A stretch of DNA of 64,000 nt. Source: Heracleum sosnowskyi (lineage: Eukaryota > Streptophyta > Magnoliopsida > Apiales > Apiaceae). This document shows positions 31,903 through 41,803 of the stretch, one piece after another. The notes beneath the pieces were generated by a model, which searched no databases, was not told the DNA's origin, and was given only the letters and a program-made list of their open reading frames with translations. Within the stretch, counting starts at the first letter, position 1, and each line of letters begins with the position of its first letter. The DNA lies in NCBI GenBank assembly GCA_030848705.1, contig CM061245.1:58988006-59052005 (forward strand), written 5' to 3'. The position numbers were made by a program, and so were the translations under genes.

Positions 31903-33510
31903 TTAGACATCCTTGACAGTCTTTGGTGGTTCCATGTCTAGAATTGCTTTGATTTTGTCGGGATTGGCCTCGATTCCTCTCTTGGAAACCATTAGGCATA
32001 AAAACTTTCCCGAGCCCACACCAAAGGCACACTTAGCTGGATTCAACATCATCTTGTGGTGCCTTAGCACTTCAAATGCCTCTCGGAGGTGCTCTATGTG
32101 ATCGGCCTTATCGAGGCTTTTGACTAACATGTCATCTACGTAGACCTCCATGGTTTTTCCAATTAGGTGTCCAAAAATTTTGTTCACCAACCTTTGGTAG
32201 GTTGCCCCTGCATTCTTAAGTCCAAATGCCATGACTAGATAACAGAAAACACCAAAGTCAGTGATGAATGATACCTTGGAGATGTCATCCTTGTGCATTT
32301 TGATTTGGTTGTATCTACTGAAGCCATCCATGAAGCTGAGCATCTCGTGTCCAGCTGTAGCATCTATTAATGCATCAATCCTTGGTAAGGGAAAACAATC
32401 CTTAGGACATGCATCATTCAAGTCAGTGAAGTCCACACACATCCTCCATTTCCCATTGGCCTTTTTGACCATCACTAGGTTAGCCAACCATTCTGGGAAT
32501 TGAATTTCCTCAATGAAACTGGCTTCCAAAAGCTTTTCAACTTCTTGTTTTATGGCTTCAAGACTTTCCGGAGCAAAACTTCTCTTCTTTTGTTTCACCG
32601 TCTTCCTTTCAGGATCCACATTCAGTTTGTGAGTTATCAATTGGGGATCAATCCCTGGCATGTCGGCCGCTGTCCAAGCAAAAACGTCATTGTTCTCTTG
32701 AAGAAAAGTCGTGAGTTTGCTTTTCAATGGTTCGGGCACTAGTGCCCCAACATAAGTCACCTTCTCTGGTTCACCTGGGACTAAGGGAATTGGGATCAAG
32801 TCCTCGGCTGGTTTCCCTCTTCTGTCCTCATCGTCGTTTGTATTCATGTCTTCAATGGGGAGAACCTGCCCCCCGATTCCATCAGTCCTTAACGCGGCTA
32901 CACAACAACTTCTAGCCATCTTTTGGTCTCCTCTCTCTTCTCCAATCCCATTCCTCGTTGGGAACTTGATTTTTAGATGATAAGATGAGGCAACAGCCTT
33001 GAACGCGTGAAGACCAGTCCTTCCCAGGATTGCATTGTAGGTTGAAGTCGCTTTTATAACTATGAAGTTCAACATCTGGGTAGATGTATTCATTCCTTGT
33101 CCCATGGTCATTGGGAGTTGGATGGTGCCTTCCACCTTCGACTCCACTCCGTTGAACCCATAAATGGACATATTCGAGGGTGTTAACTGAGAATCAGTGT
33201 AACCCATCTTGATAAAAGCATCGTGGAATAAGATGTCCACTGAAGCCCCATTGTCAACTAGGACTCTCTTTGTTTCGGAATTGCCTATCACTGGTATGAT
33301 AACAAGAGGATCATTATGGGGGAACTTCACCCCTTCTAAGTCGGAATCATCGAAGCCTATTGATACTTCTGTTTGGCACGCTTCGGTGCCTCTCCAACCA
33401 CAGTCATTACCTCTCGGGCATAAGCTTTTCTTGAGTTTCGGGAGGACCCAGCAGCAGTTGGTCCTCCGAATATCATGTTGATGACTGGCCCTCGGGGCTT
33501 GGGATTCCAA
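31903..33510 (-). CDS. Element C protease and reverse transcriptase
   Basis: Protease is marked by LVDNGASVDILF and its flanking PLVIIPVIGN. RT follows with ANLVMVKKANGKWRMCVDF, FPLPRIDALID, SFMDGFSRYNQI, MAFGLKNAGATYQ and the catalytic EVYVDDMLVKS. The first residues of the open frame are out-of-frame gag sequence; real pol sequence begins near TEVSIGFDDSDLEG (about 33370). Gag and pol are thus in different frames, with pol shifted -1 relative to gag. The frame ends in a TAA where close relatives have Gln (KDVQKLTGR type); CAA to TAA would explain it. Confidence 0.9.
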   Translation of the reverse strand: MESQAPRASHQHDIRRTNCCWVLPKLKKSLCPRGNDCGWRGTEACQTEVSIGFDDSDLEGVKFPHNDPLVIIPVIGNSETKRVLVDNGASVDILFHDAFIKMGYTDSQLTPSNMSIYGFNGVESKVEGTIQLPMTMGQGMNTSTQMLNFIVIKATSTYNAILGRTGLHAFKAVASSYHLKIKFPTRNGIGEERGDQKMARSCCVAALRTDGIGGQVLPIEDMNTNDDEDRRGKPAEDLIPIPLVPGEPEKVTYVGALVPEPLKSKLTTFLQENNDVFAWTAADMPGIDPQLITHKLNVDPERKTVKQKKRSFAPESLEAIKQEVEKLLEASFIEEIQFPEWLANLVMVKKANGKWRMCVDFTDLNDACPKDCFPLPRIDALIDATAGHEMLSFMDGFSRYNQIKMHKDDISKVSFITDFGVFCYLVMAFGLKNAGATYQRLVNKIFGHLIGKTMEVYVDDMLVKSLDKADHIEHLREAFEVLRHHKMMLNPAKCAFGVGSGKFLCLMVSKRGIEANPDKIKAILDMEPPKTVKDV

Positions 33511-33729
33511 TCTTGATCGTTGTCCCTTCTATCATAATCCTTTCTTTCATAGTTCCCCTTTTGGCTCCCTTGACTTCCATCCTTAGTGAACTTGCTGAGT
33601 TTTCCTCTTCGTATCAGAAACTCAATCTCATCTTTCAGTTGTCTACAATCATCGGTGTCATGACCGACTTCTTTGTGGAACCGACAAAACTGATTTTGGT
33701 TCCGTTTGGACAAATCAGCCCTCATTGGC
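33357..33729 (-). CDS. Element C gag, C-terminal part beyond the Sirevirus B insertion
   Basis: Continues the gag frame that stops at 46844 on the other side of Sirevirus B; insertion plus duplication is a multiple of three, so both sides share a frame. It carries the single zinc knuckle FCRFHKEVGHDTDDCRQL and a basic, Gly-rich tail with RKAYAREVM, typical of Tat gag. It ends with a TAG at 33357-33359. Confidence 0.85.
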
Positions 33730-34748
33730 TGTTATTCCCAAATGACCTAACAGAATTGTAGAAGGGGGGGTTGAATACAATTCTTGATATTTTCTTGAAA
33801 CTAAACACTTTATAAAATAAAACTGAACTGAATAAATAAAAACACAAGATATAAATAATTCAGTTGGATTGTTTGATGATCCAACTGAAGTGTTTTTATT
33901 GCGGAAATAATCTGTGATACAAAAGTACACAGCTGCTCAGTTACAAGGTTGTAGAGAAGAATTGCTCTCAAAAATAGCTAATACTATCTATTTGTGTTTC
34001 TTCTCTTATTTCTAAAGTAACTGCTACACTTGGTTATATAATCCCAAGTTTACAATTCTACGTTTGGTTAAACTAAAGAATAATAGTAGTAACCATCAGT
34101 AGCTTGCTTTTCATTCCTTTTGTCCAATGGTCCTTGGAGATCTTTGCTTTTGTCTTCATGCTCATTATAATCATTTCCAAGAGCCTTATTGGAAATTGGA
34201 ATGTTTCCTTATTTCCAGTATCCACTTTGATGGCTTCCAATGCAAAGTACACTTCCATATCTCCTTTTAGATCTGTTCAGTAAACTGTCACTATCACTTT
34301 GTCAACTGTTCAAAAAGCAACATTGATTCGTTGATAGCAAGGAGATGTGTTTCGTTGATAGCTTCATTCTTCATTCCGTTGATGGTGTTTCCCTCGTTTC
34401 GTTGACGGGTAAACTCCATACCGTTGACAGAGTAATCTTCATACCGTTGACATGTCTTCACTTAGACAAAATTACAAGGCATAACATATTTACAATTAAC
34501 CAACCTATTTTGCCTATCTAGTACTTAGTCAACATGACTTAGAAAACCTATCTAAAACATATAACAGAATGCCTATCATACTGTGAAGTATTGTACAATG
34601 CAATTGCTACAACACTCATTTCGTTGATGAGCTTCCTGTCAACGGAATGCTGCAAAGCATGCCATTTCGTTGACAGTTACAAAAATGACTTTACACAAAT
34701 TCTACTAAGTGTTTTATGTTTATCATCAAGAACAACATATTCCTAACA
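33730..34748 (-). repeat. Sirevirus B 3' LTR
   Basis: tgttattccc to ttcctaaca. It contains nine CGTTGA/TCAACG words (for example near 34327, 34350, 34374, 34396, 34419, 34441, 34620, 34639 and 34667). Followed on the plus strand by atctcccccaat, the complement of the polypurine tract. Confidence 0.95.
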
Positions 34749-34934
34749 ATCTCCCCCAATTTATGACTGATAGAATAACAGCCATAAATCAAGAGACTTG
34801 ATGATAACAAAAACACTCAGATACATCATAAATTACAAAAGTAGAAAATGTATTAAGCTTCAAAACTTTATAGACAAAATACAAGACTTACAAGACTAAT
34901 GCCCACAAGTGCTCCTCTAGTCTGAGCAAATGTT

Positions 34935-37900
34935 TCATCTGTGACTTCTTTGTGGCATAGTCTTCTTCCCTCTCTTGGAGTTGTTTTCCTCAATCTGGAC
35001 CTGTAGCCTTCTGTAGAAGATTTTCTCCTCTTCATCTTGATCACCAAGCTTGGATTGCATCAGCTTTAGAGTTTGATTAGATGCCTTCTCCAGCTGGTCT
35101 TCCATTCTGAAGAATCTTCTGCAATTGTCCTTGTCCTTAAACTCCATCATCCAATAAGGTTGAAGATGGATTTTCTTTCCTGTTGAGGGAACTCTAAGTA
35201 TCCTGGGAAGAGCCTCAGGCTTGTTCCAGCTAGCCTTTATCTGACAGATTTTGGAGACCACCTCAGACTTGGCTGTTTTGGTGAAACCAAAGTCCTTTTT
35301 CAAGCATCTAAACACTGAGAGTAGTGTTTGATAGTCTTCTCCTAAAATTCTGTAGAGAGGCCACACTTGTTCTCTACCTCCCTTGAATATGAACACTAGT
35401 CTTTCAGGCAACTTTTGAGAAGCTGCAATTCCCCTTACTTCCACCAGGTTGTCTAAGTCAAGATGTAGACTGGATTCTTCCCTGATGTCAGCAATGTACA
35501 TGCAGTCCTCTGGGTTTGCAGGGGGTTTTTGAGATTGTGGCTTTCTCACAAGAACAGGCTTTGCTTTGACAGACCTCTTCTTTGTCTTCATTGGTTGGTC
35601 CTTCTCTAACAGGAACTTTGGAAAGTAGGCTTCATCAAAATCAAAAGGTTCCTCTTTTGGCATGATTGGATGATCATGAAAATTGACAGGATGTGCAGGA
35701 TCACAAGCCAACTTTCCCTCAATAGGTAGATCACCAGGAATTTGATGTGCACTTGTTGTGGAAGAGTCTTGAGCAGTTTCTTGAGAATCATCTTCATCAA
35801 AGTTCAGATTCCTCTTAGCTCTAGCCTTTGGCTGACTTGTTCTCTTCTTCTTTCCAGCTTCCTTAGCTTTATCCTTGGCCTTTTCTTCCTGTAGGGCTTC
35901 TTCATCTTCAAGTGATTGAGCAACTGCAAGAGCTTGCATTGCTGCCCTTTCACTTTCTTCAGCTTTGGCCTTAGCAAAATTTGGGTGACCAACCCAAATG
36001 TAGATTTCCTTGTTATCCCTGTAGATGAGTGCCCTCTTGTTCCTTATGCTTGGATGATTGCTTTCTTTGCTCTCCTTGATCAGCTTCCCTAAGACTTTGA
36101 ACTCATCTGGCTTTGGTGGAGGATAAGCTATCCTTTCTATGTTCTTGCCTTTGGGTTTTATGGGAGATACTGGAGATATCCCTCTTGCATCCACATTCCT
36201 CAAACATGAAGCTTGTCCTTTCTCATTCCTTGAATCTTGAAGGACTCCATGCTGAAGGGGTTCCATGACATAGGAACTCCTGAATTGTGGCTCCATTTGC
36301 ACTGTCACCATTTCATTTGTTGATGGTGGTATTGAAGTAGCTTGTACAGATGATACCTTTTTAGTGTCAGCTAGCTTCTTGACCTTTGCTTCAATATTTG
36401 ACCAGTGATCCTTGATTTGTTCTGCAAGTTTCATCCTCAAAGAGGCTTCCTGGATCAGGTCAATACTGTCCTTTTTCTTCTTTGGAAACTCCCCCATTGC
36501 TAATGGCTCGTCTGGTAAGGAGATGGCTGGGACCATAACCTTTGTAATCTGAATGTCTAGCTCCTTAGATTTCTCCCCCTTTTTGTTAGCATCAAGTGAG
36601 ATGATAGGGAGCCCTTGAGCTGCCAGAAGCTGGGTGAGTAGCTGAGTTTGCTTCTCCTGCTCCTTTTGCATGTGACTAAGTGTAGCCTCAACTTTGTCCA
36701 CTCTAGAGGAAAGAGTTTTCAAAGATGAAGACACTTCAGGTTCCTTGGTGAAAAACCTTGTCATCCTGGAGACAGTGTGAAGAGGAAGCTTTTCATCTAG
36801 CCTCCTGTCAGTAGCAGCCCTAAGGTTGCTAATTGAGTCCTTGATTTCTGTAGCCTCAATCCTTGTCTGCAACATTTGTAGCCTTTGAATTTCCAGAGAA
36901 TCCATGATGGCTTTGTAGAATTTCTTGTCCCTTGCTCCTGCAGACTCATGAGCTAGATATGCTTCATTGTACTGCCTTGTGATGGCAGCATCCAAATTGC
37001 ATCTACCATGCATATCTTGAGAAAGCCAGTTTGGTGTAGGAGGCACCACAGAAGTCCCAGTCTGTGCAGTAGTGGCCACCTGTAGAATGTCACCAAAGCT
37101 ATCCTCATTATCAGAAAAATCAAATTCTCCACTTGCTTCAGCCCCTGGAGGTAGATTGGTCAAGGCATCCTTTGCTCTTTGCATTGATGCAGTTGTGTGA
37201 ATTAGTTGTAGTGACCTCTCTGCCTCCACATTGCCCTGTTGAGCCAAAACTTGATAGGCTGACACAGGATGAGTAAAGGTCTCAGGATCCAGGGAAATAC
37301 TATCCAGAGTTTGTTGATAAACCTCTTGGAAAGTAAGTTCCCTTTCTCCCTCACTGACCTCCATTAACTCACTAGCAATGACTGCTTCCATCCTTATTAC
37401 TCCTGTAGTCCCTTCTCTCTCTCCACTCTGTTCTTGCATCATGGGCTCCCCATGGCTCACACCTCTCACACCCTCACCTTCACCTTCTAAGGTGGAACTC
37501 TCAATCTCTCCTTTTGCCTGGCTGGAAGAAATAGCCAGCCTCTCACTCACATTCTCTCCTTTTGCCTGGCTGCAAGCCAGCCTCTCAGTTTCACTCCCTC
37601 TCAGTCCTAGAAGTGTCTCAACTACCACTAGATCATCTGCACTAGTTGTGGGAACAACTTGATTTTCAATTAAAGGTGCAGAGTGAACTATCAACGGAAT
37701 GGTAGTTTGAACTGTCAACGGTATGGATACCGTTGATGGAGAAACACTTGTCAACGAAATAGACTGTTTCGTTGATGAAGTCAAGAAAGCACTTTGAGAA
37801 TGAGAAATTACAGTAGAGTCTGTGGTGATTGATTTTAAAGATTGGTCCACAGATCCCCTTGCAACTTCAGGAAAAATTGGTTGATGGCCCAACAAATCAC

Positions 37901-39401
37901 TTAACAAGTGATGGCCACCAGCTTCAGAGTGGGGCTTCTCCAAGATTAGAGTTGGAGAATCAGGAATAGATGTATGGATCATGTCCACATCTAAAGATTG
38001 AGTTGGTGAATTTGATGGAGATAATTCAAGATTGATGTTTAGAGAATGGGACTGTAACCCCAGAGAAATGATAGGGGTTACATCAAACTGAATTTGAGAA
38101 ACTGGAAGTGTTGCTTCCAGTGTGTGTGCACCCTGTGTACCCTTGGACTTTTGCTTCACTCTCCTTTGGTATTGGGAAAATGTAGACTGTGGGCTTGAAG
38201 TGTCCCTTACCCTTTTGGACTGTGCTCTAGGAGGAGAGCTTGTTTCAATAATCACATCCTTTTGGGAGGATGCAATTAGACTTGTGTTTAAATCCATGTT
38301 ACTCATTGTGCCTTGTTGGGAAGACACAATGGGGCTTGGCTGGTACACACTAACCTGTCCTTCCTTATCCTTGGGGTTTCTTTGATGTTCACCCCTTCCC
38401 TCACCTCTCACAACTCCAGACTCACTCCCCTTAGGTTGTGTGGTAGTTTTTACAACAGGTGCCTTTTGAGAAGCACCTGAGGTTGGCTTGGAGGATTTCT
38501 TTGATTTTGGTTTTGTTGCTAGGGCAGGAGCCTGTTGGGTCACAGCTACAGACTCCATAGCAACATTGGAAGGTAAAACAGTAGAGGTGTTAGCTACACT
38601 AACAGGGATAGTAGTAGTTACCTCAATGATTGGCAGATACACCACTGGAACATCACCATTGTGGTTCAGCCTCAGTATGTCTGTCAATACTCTCTTTTCT
38701 TGCATAAAGCACTCAAACCTGGCATTAGGGTTAGAGATAACTAATGGTGCTGGACTAACATGGTTAGCCAACATCATCAGAAACCTAGCATAATAGATAT
38801 TTTTCTTCCTATTTGCTTTGTCACCCAACTTAGCACCAATTTCATACATAAGTTGGGTGCTAAAGTTGTGATATCTATCATTTAGAAGCATGGTTAGGAG
38901 AATTAACATAGAGTTAGTTAATGCATCAAAATTACTAATCTTTCCAGAAAAGACCTTAATGAATGCATCAGCTAAATAACTGTATTCCCTAACCAAACCT
39001 CTCCTAATTATTCTACCCAGATTATCAGTAGGCAAAGAGTAGTTTATAGAATTTAGCATGGCAGTTATTTCAGTGTTAGTAGGCAAAGCATCACAGTTAT
39101 TATCAGGAATATGTAAACATGCTTGCAAAACATCAGAATTAACTATGTACTCATTACCTTGAAGGGTGAATTGTAGTGTGCAGTTTGTTCCACTATACTC
39201 ACATGAGGTCCAAATTTCCTCGATTATCTCATTGTAGAGTGGTGTAGAGTGAAACATTGCATAGCTCAACTTGCAATTCTTCATGAAATCCATCATTTTG
39301 AAGAACAGGCTGTTCGGGTTTTCCTTGACAACAAAAGGGATGGAGTTGTTCTTCTCATAGATGAACCCTCCAGCAGACATAAGCTTGACTATAGGTGCCA
39401 T
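34935..39401 (-). CDS. Sirevirus B env-like ORF, 1488 codons, intact
   Basis: The extra Sirevirus gene downstream of pol; its function is not established. It starts at ATG 39401 (MAPIVKLMSAGGF). The N-terminal 230 residues look globular (FFKMMDFMKNCKLSYAMF, EIIEEIWTSCEYSG, ARFLMMLANHV). A Ser/Thr/Pro-rich middle follows, holding five CGTTGA words (37690-37775), then predicted coiled-coil stretches (SSRVDKVEATLSHMQKEQEK), a Lys-rich segment and a C-terminal part with VWPLYRILGEDYQTLL. That last part resembles the C-terminus of the Sirevirus A env-like ORF (VYRIGEAD and then a similar helix), suggesting a shared domain. No signal peptide or membrane span is evident. Unlike the A copy it is uninterrupted. 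Confidence 0.88.
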   Translation of the reverse strand: MAPIVKLMSAGGFIYEKNNSIPFVVKENPNSLFFKMMDFMKNCKLSYAMFHSTPLYNEIIEEIWTSCEYSGTNCTLQFTLQGNEYIVNSDVLQACLHIPDNNCDALPTNTEITAMLNSINYSLPTDNLGRIIRRGLVREYSYLADAFIKVFSGKISNFDALTNSMLILLTMLLNDRYHNFSTQLMYEIGAKLGDKANRKKNIYYARFLMMLANHVSPAPLVISNPNARFECFMQEKRVLTDILRLNHNGDVPVVYLPIIEVTTTIPVSVANTSTVLPSNVAMESVAVTQQAPALATKPKSKKSSKPTSGASQKAPVVKTTTQPKGSESGVVRGEGRGEHQRNPKDKEGQVSVYQPSPIVSSQQGTMSNMDLNTSLIASSQKDVIIETSSPPRAQSKRVRDTSSPQSTFSQYQRRVKQKSKGTQGAHTLEATLPVSQIQFDVTPIISLGLQSHSLNINLELSPSNSPTQSLDVDMIHTSIPDSPTLILEKPHSEAGGHHLLSDLLGHQPIFPEVARGSVDQSLKSITTDSTVISHSQSAFLTSSTKQSISLTSVSPSTVSIPLTVQTTIPLIVHSAPLIENQVVPTTSADDLVVVETLLGLRGSETERLACSQAKGENVSERLAISSSQAKGEIESSTLEGEGEGVRGVSHGEPMMQEQSGEREGTTGVIRMEAVIASELMEVSEGERELTFQEVYQQTLDSISLDPETFTHPVSAYQVLAQQGNVEAERSLQLIHTTASMQRAKDALTNLPPGAEASGEFDFSDNEDSFGDILQVATTAQTGTSVVPPTPNWLSQDMHGRCNLDAAITRQYNEAYLAHESAGARDKKFYKAIMDSLEIQRLQMLQTRIEATEIKDSISNLRAATDRRLDEKLPLHTVSRMTRFFTKEPEVSSSLKTLSSRVDKVEATLSHMQKEQEKQTQLLTQLLAAQGLPIISLDANKKGEKSKELDIQITKVMVPAISLPDEPLAMGEFPKKKKDSIDLIQEASLRMKLAEQIKDHWSNIEAKVKKLADTKKVSSVQATSIPPSTNEMVTVQMEPQFRSSYVMEPLQHGVLQDSRNEKGQASCLRNVDARGISPVSPIKPKGKNIERIAYPPPKPDEFKVLGKLIKESKESNHPSIRNKRALIYRDNKEIYIWVGHPNFAKAKAEESERAAMQALAVAQSLEDEEALQEEKAKDKAKEAGKKKRTSQPKARAKRNLNFDEDDSQETAQDSSTTSAHQIPGDLPIEGKLACDPAHPVNFHDHPIMPKEEPFDFDEAYFPKFLLEKDQPMKTKKRSVKAKPVLVRKPQSQKPPANPEDCMYIADIREESSLHLDLDNLVEVRGIAASQKLPERLVFIFKGGREQVWPLYRILGEDYQTLLSVFRCLKKDFGFTKTAKSEVVSKICQIKASWNKPEALPRILRVPSTGKKIHLQPYWMMEFKDKDNCRRFFRMEDQLEKASNQTLKLMQSKLGDQDEEEKIFYRRLQVQIEENNSKRGKKTMPQRSHR

Positions 39402-39946
39402 TGTTGATTAAAGGAAAGCTTCGAACTGAATTGCTTGTTAGAGAGAAGAAGAGAGAAAAAAAAAAACCTTTGGAATTTTTGAGAACAGGTAAAAAGAAAT
39501 AATGAAAATAAAATTTCTTAAATACTCCCCCAAAAATTCTCAGAAAATGAATCCAATAATAAATGTAAATTACTGGATTGGCTTAAAAATATAACCGTTA
39601 CTTTTAAAGTATTACCATGATTTATACTTACAGGGGTGTATGCATAGATCGTGGTAAAAGACGTGTCAAATTACAACGGTTCAGATTAAAAGCGCTAAAT
39701 CAACGAATCAGGATTGGGCGGTTAAAGTCCCGTCTTATTTCGTTGATAAAGCTGCGTTTCGTTGATATAAAAGAGCTATCAACGAAACACCCAGAAAACT
39801 GCTAAGACTGTCAACGAAATGGTTCGTTTCGTTGACATAGTAATTTTGACTTAGACAAAATTTCACTTTTTCCTAAGAAAATTAATTCACAGAAAAACAT
39901 AGCAAGTTTCTGGCTGCATTTTAACTTGCAAATATCTCAAAAATAA
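39402..39946 (-). other. Sirevirus B spacer between pol and the env-like ORF
   Basis: 545 bp without a gene. Six CGTTGA/TCAACG words cluster between about 39700 and 39840, in both orientations. Confidence 0.75.
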
Positions 39947-41803
39947 TTAAGAGAAATTTAGCATACCTAGCTCACTTACTAATCTTGAGAATGTTGATTC
40001 ATCAAGTGGCTTGGTAAAGATGTCTGCAAGTTGTTGTTCACTTGGAACAAAATGTAACTCCACAGTACCATTCATAACATGTTCTCTAATGAAATGGTAC
40101 TTGATGTCAATGTGCTTGGTCCTTGAATGCTGCACTGGATTTTCAGTAATGGCAATGGCACTAGTGTTGTCACAGAAAATAGGAATTTTCTCAACTCTTA
40201 ATCCATAATCAAGAAGTTGATTCTTCATCCATAAAATCTGTGCACAACAACTTCCAGCTGCAATATACTCAGCCTCAGCTGTGGAGGTAGAAACTGAGTT
40301 TTGTTTCTTGCTGAACCATGACACAAGCTTGTTTCCTAGGAATTGACAGGTTCCAGTTGTACTTTTCCTGTCAATTTTACATCCTGCAAAATCTGCATCT
40401 GAATAACCAATTAGTTCAAAACCAGATTCTCTAGGATACCAAATGCCAAGGTTTGGTGTTCCTTTGAGATATCTGAAAATTCTTTTAATAGCAACTAAAT
40501 GGGATTCTCTAGGATCAGCCTGAAATCTAGCACATAGACATGTAGCAAACATAATATCAGGTCTACTAGCTGTTAAATATAAAAGTGAGCCTACCATGCC
40601 TCTGTAACTTGAAATGTCCACAGATTTTTCCTTAGTATTCAATTCAAGTTTGGTGGCAGTAGGCATGGGAGTTTTGGCAGTAGAGCATTCCATTAGGTTA
40701 AATTTCTTTAATAAATCATGAATGTATTTTGTTTGACTAATGAAAATGCCTTCATTAACTTGCTTTACTTGAAGACCAAGAAAGTAAGTTAATTCTCCCA
40801 TCATGCTCATTTCATATTTACTTTGCATAAGCTTGGCAAACTTTTGACAAAGTTTCACATCTGTAGACCCAAAGATTATATCATCTACATAAATTTGAAC
40901 AAGTAAAGTAGAACCATTTACAACCCTGTGAAAAAGAGTTTTATCTACAGTACCTCTAGTGAAATGATTCTCAAGGAGGAACTGTGAGAGAGTGTCATAC
41001 CAGGCTCTAGGTGCTTGTTTCAAACCATAGAGTGCTTTGAGAAGGAAGTACACATAGTCTGGAAAATCATCATCTTCAAAACCAGGAGGTTGACTTACAT
41101 ACACCTCCTCTTCCAATTCCCCATTCAGAAAAGCACTCTTCACATCCATTTGATAGACTTTGAAATTGGCATGGGCTGCATAGGCTAGGAAAATCCTTAT
41201 TGCTTCTAGTCTTGCAACAGGAGCAAAGGTTTCATCAAAATCAATTCCCTCTTCCTGTGAGTAGCCTTTTGCAACCAGTCTAGCTTTGTTCCTTGTGACT
41301 ATGCCATTTTCATCCATCTTGTTTCTGAACACCCACTTTGTGCCTATAACACTCCTGTCATTAGGCCTGGGCACCAGCTTCCAAACATTGTTTCTCTCAA
41401 ATTGGTTTAGCTCTTCTTGCATGGCTAAAACCCAATCTGGATCTAGAAGTGCATCCTCAACTTTCTTTGGCTCATCTTGAGACAGAAAGCTACTATATAG
41501 ACATTCTTCTTGAGTTGCTCTTCTAGTTTGGACTTTTGAAGAAACATCACCTATAATAAGTTCAAAGGGATGATCTTTAGTCCATTTCCTTGAGGGAGGT
41601 AGATTTGCTCTTGAAGACGTAGCTTCATGATCATGATTGCCTTGATTGGATATTTGTCCTTGAGAAACTCCCCCTGAGTTTGTTGTCCCTAATTGATCAC
41701 TTCTAGAAGCATTCCTATGACTATCAACGGTATGACCGTTTTGGCTGTCAACGAAACGCACTGTCAACGAATCCACCATCATGACTGTCAACGAAATGAC
41801 CAT
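39947..41803 (-). CDS. Sirevirus B RT and RNase H
   Basis: RT shows KWVFRNKMDENG, RLVAKGYSQEEG, MDVKSAFLNGEL, LYGLKQAPRAWY and YVDDIIFGS. RNase H shows YSDADFAGC, STAEAEY and FCDNTSAIA, followed by RTKHIDIKYH and QLADIFTKPL. The ATG at 41803 is probably not a real start: the first 18 or so residues overlap the upstream frame and read the CGTTGA repeats in a different phase. The frame equals the gag frame and is +1 relative to the protease-integrase piece. The part from RFVDSQNGHTVDSHRN onward appears genuine. Confidence 0.9.
   Translation of the reverse strand: MVISLTVMMVDSLTVRFVDSQNGHTVDSHRNASRSDQLGTTNSGGVSQGQISNQGNHDHEATSSRANLPPSRKWTKDHPFELIIGDVSSKVQTRRATQEECLYSSFLSQDEPKKVEDALLDPDWVLAMQEELNQFERNNVWKLVPRPNDRSVIGTKWVFRNKMDENGIVTRNKARLVAKGYSQEEGIDFDETFAPVARLEAIRIFLAYAAHANFKVYQMDVKSAFLNGELEEEVYVSQPPGFEDDDFPDYVYFLLKALYGLKQAPRAWYDTLSQFLLENHFTRGTVDKTLFHRVVNGSTLLVQIYVDDIIFGSTDVKLCQKFAKLMQSKYEMSMMGELTYFLGLQVKQVNEGIFISQTKYIHDLLKKFNLMECSTAKTPMPTATKLELNTKEKSVDISSYRGMVGSLLYLTASRPDIMFATCLCARFQADPRESHLVAIKRIFRYLKGTPNLGIWYPRESGFELIGYSDADFAGCKIDRKSTTGTCQFLGNKLVSWFSKKQNSVSTSTAEAEYIAAGSCCAQILWMKNQLLDYGLRVEKIPIFCDNTSAIAITENPVQHSRTKHIDIKYHFIREHVMNGTVELHFVPSEQQLADIFTKPLDESTFSRLVSELGMLNFS

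Noticed and set aside
36000..38800. Plus-strand open frames opposite the Sirevirus B env-like ORF (37378-37662, 38122-38385, 38488-38793)
   Set aside because: Shadows of the continuous minus-strand frame of 1488 codons.
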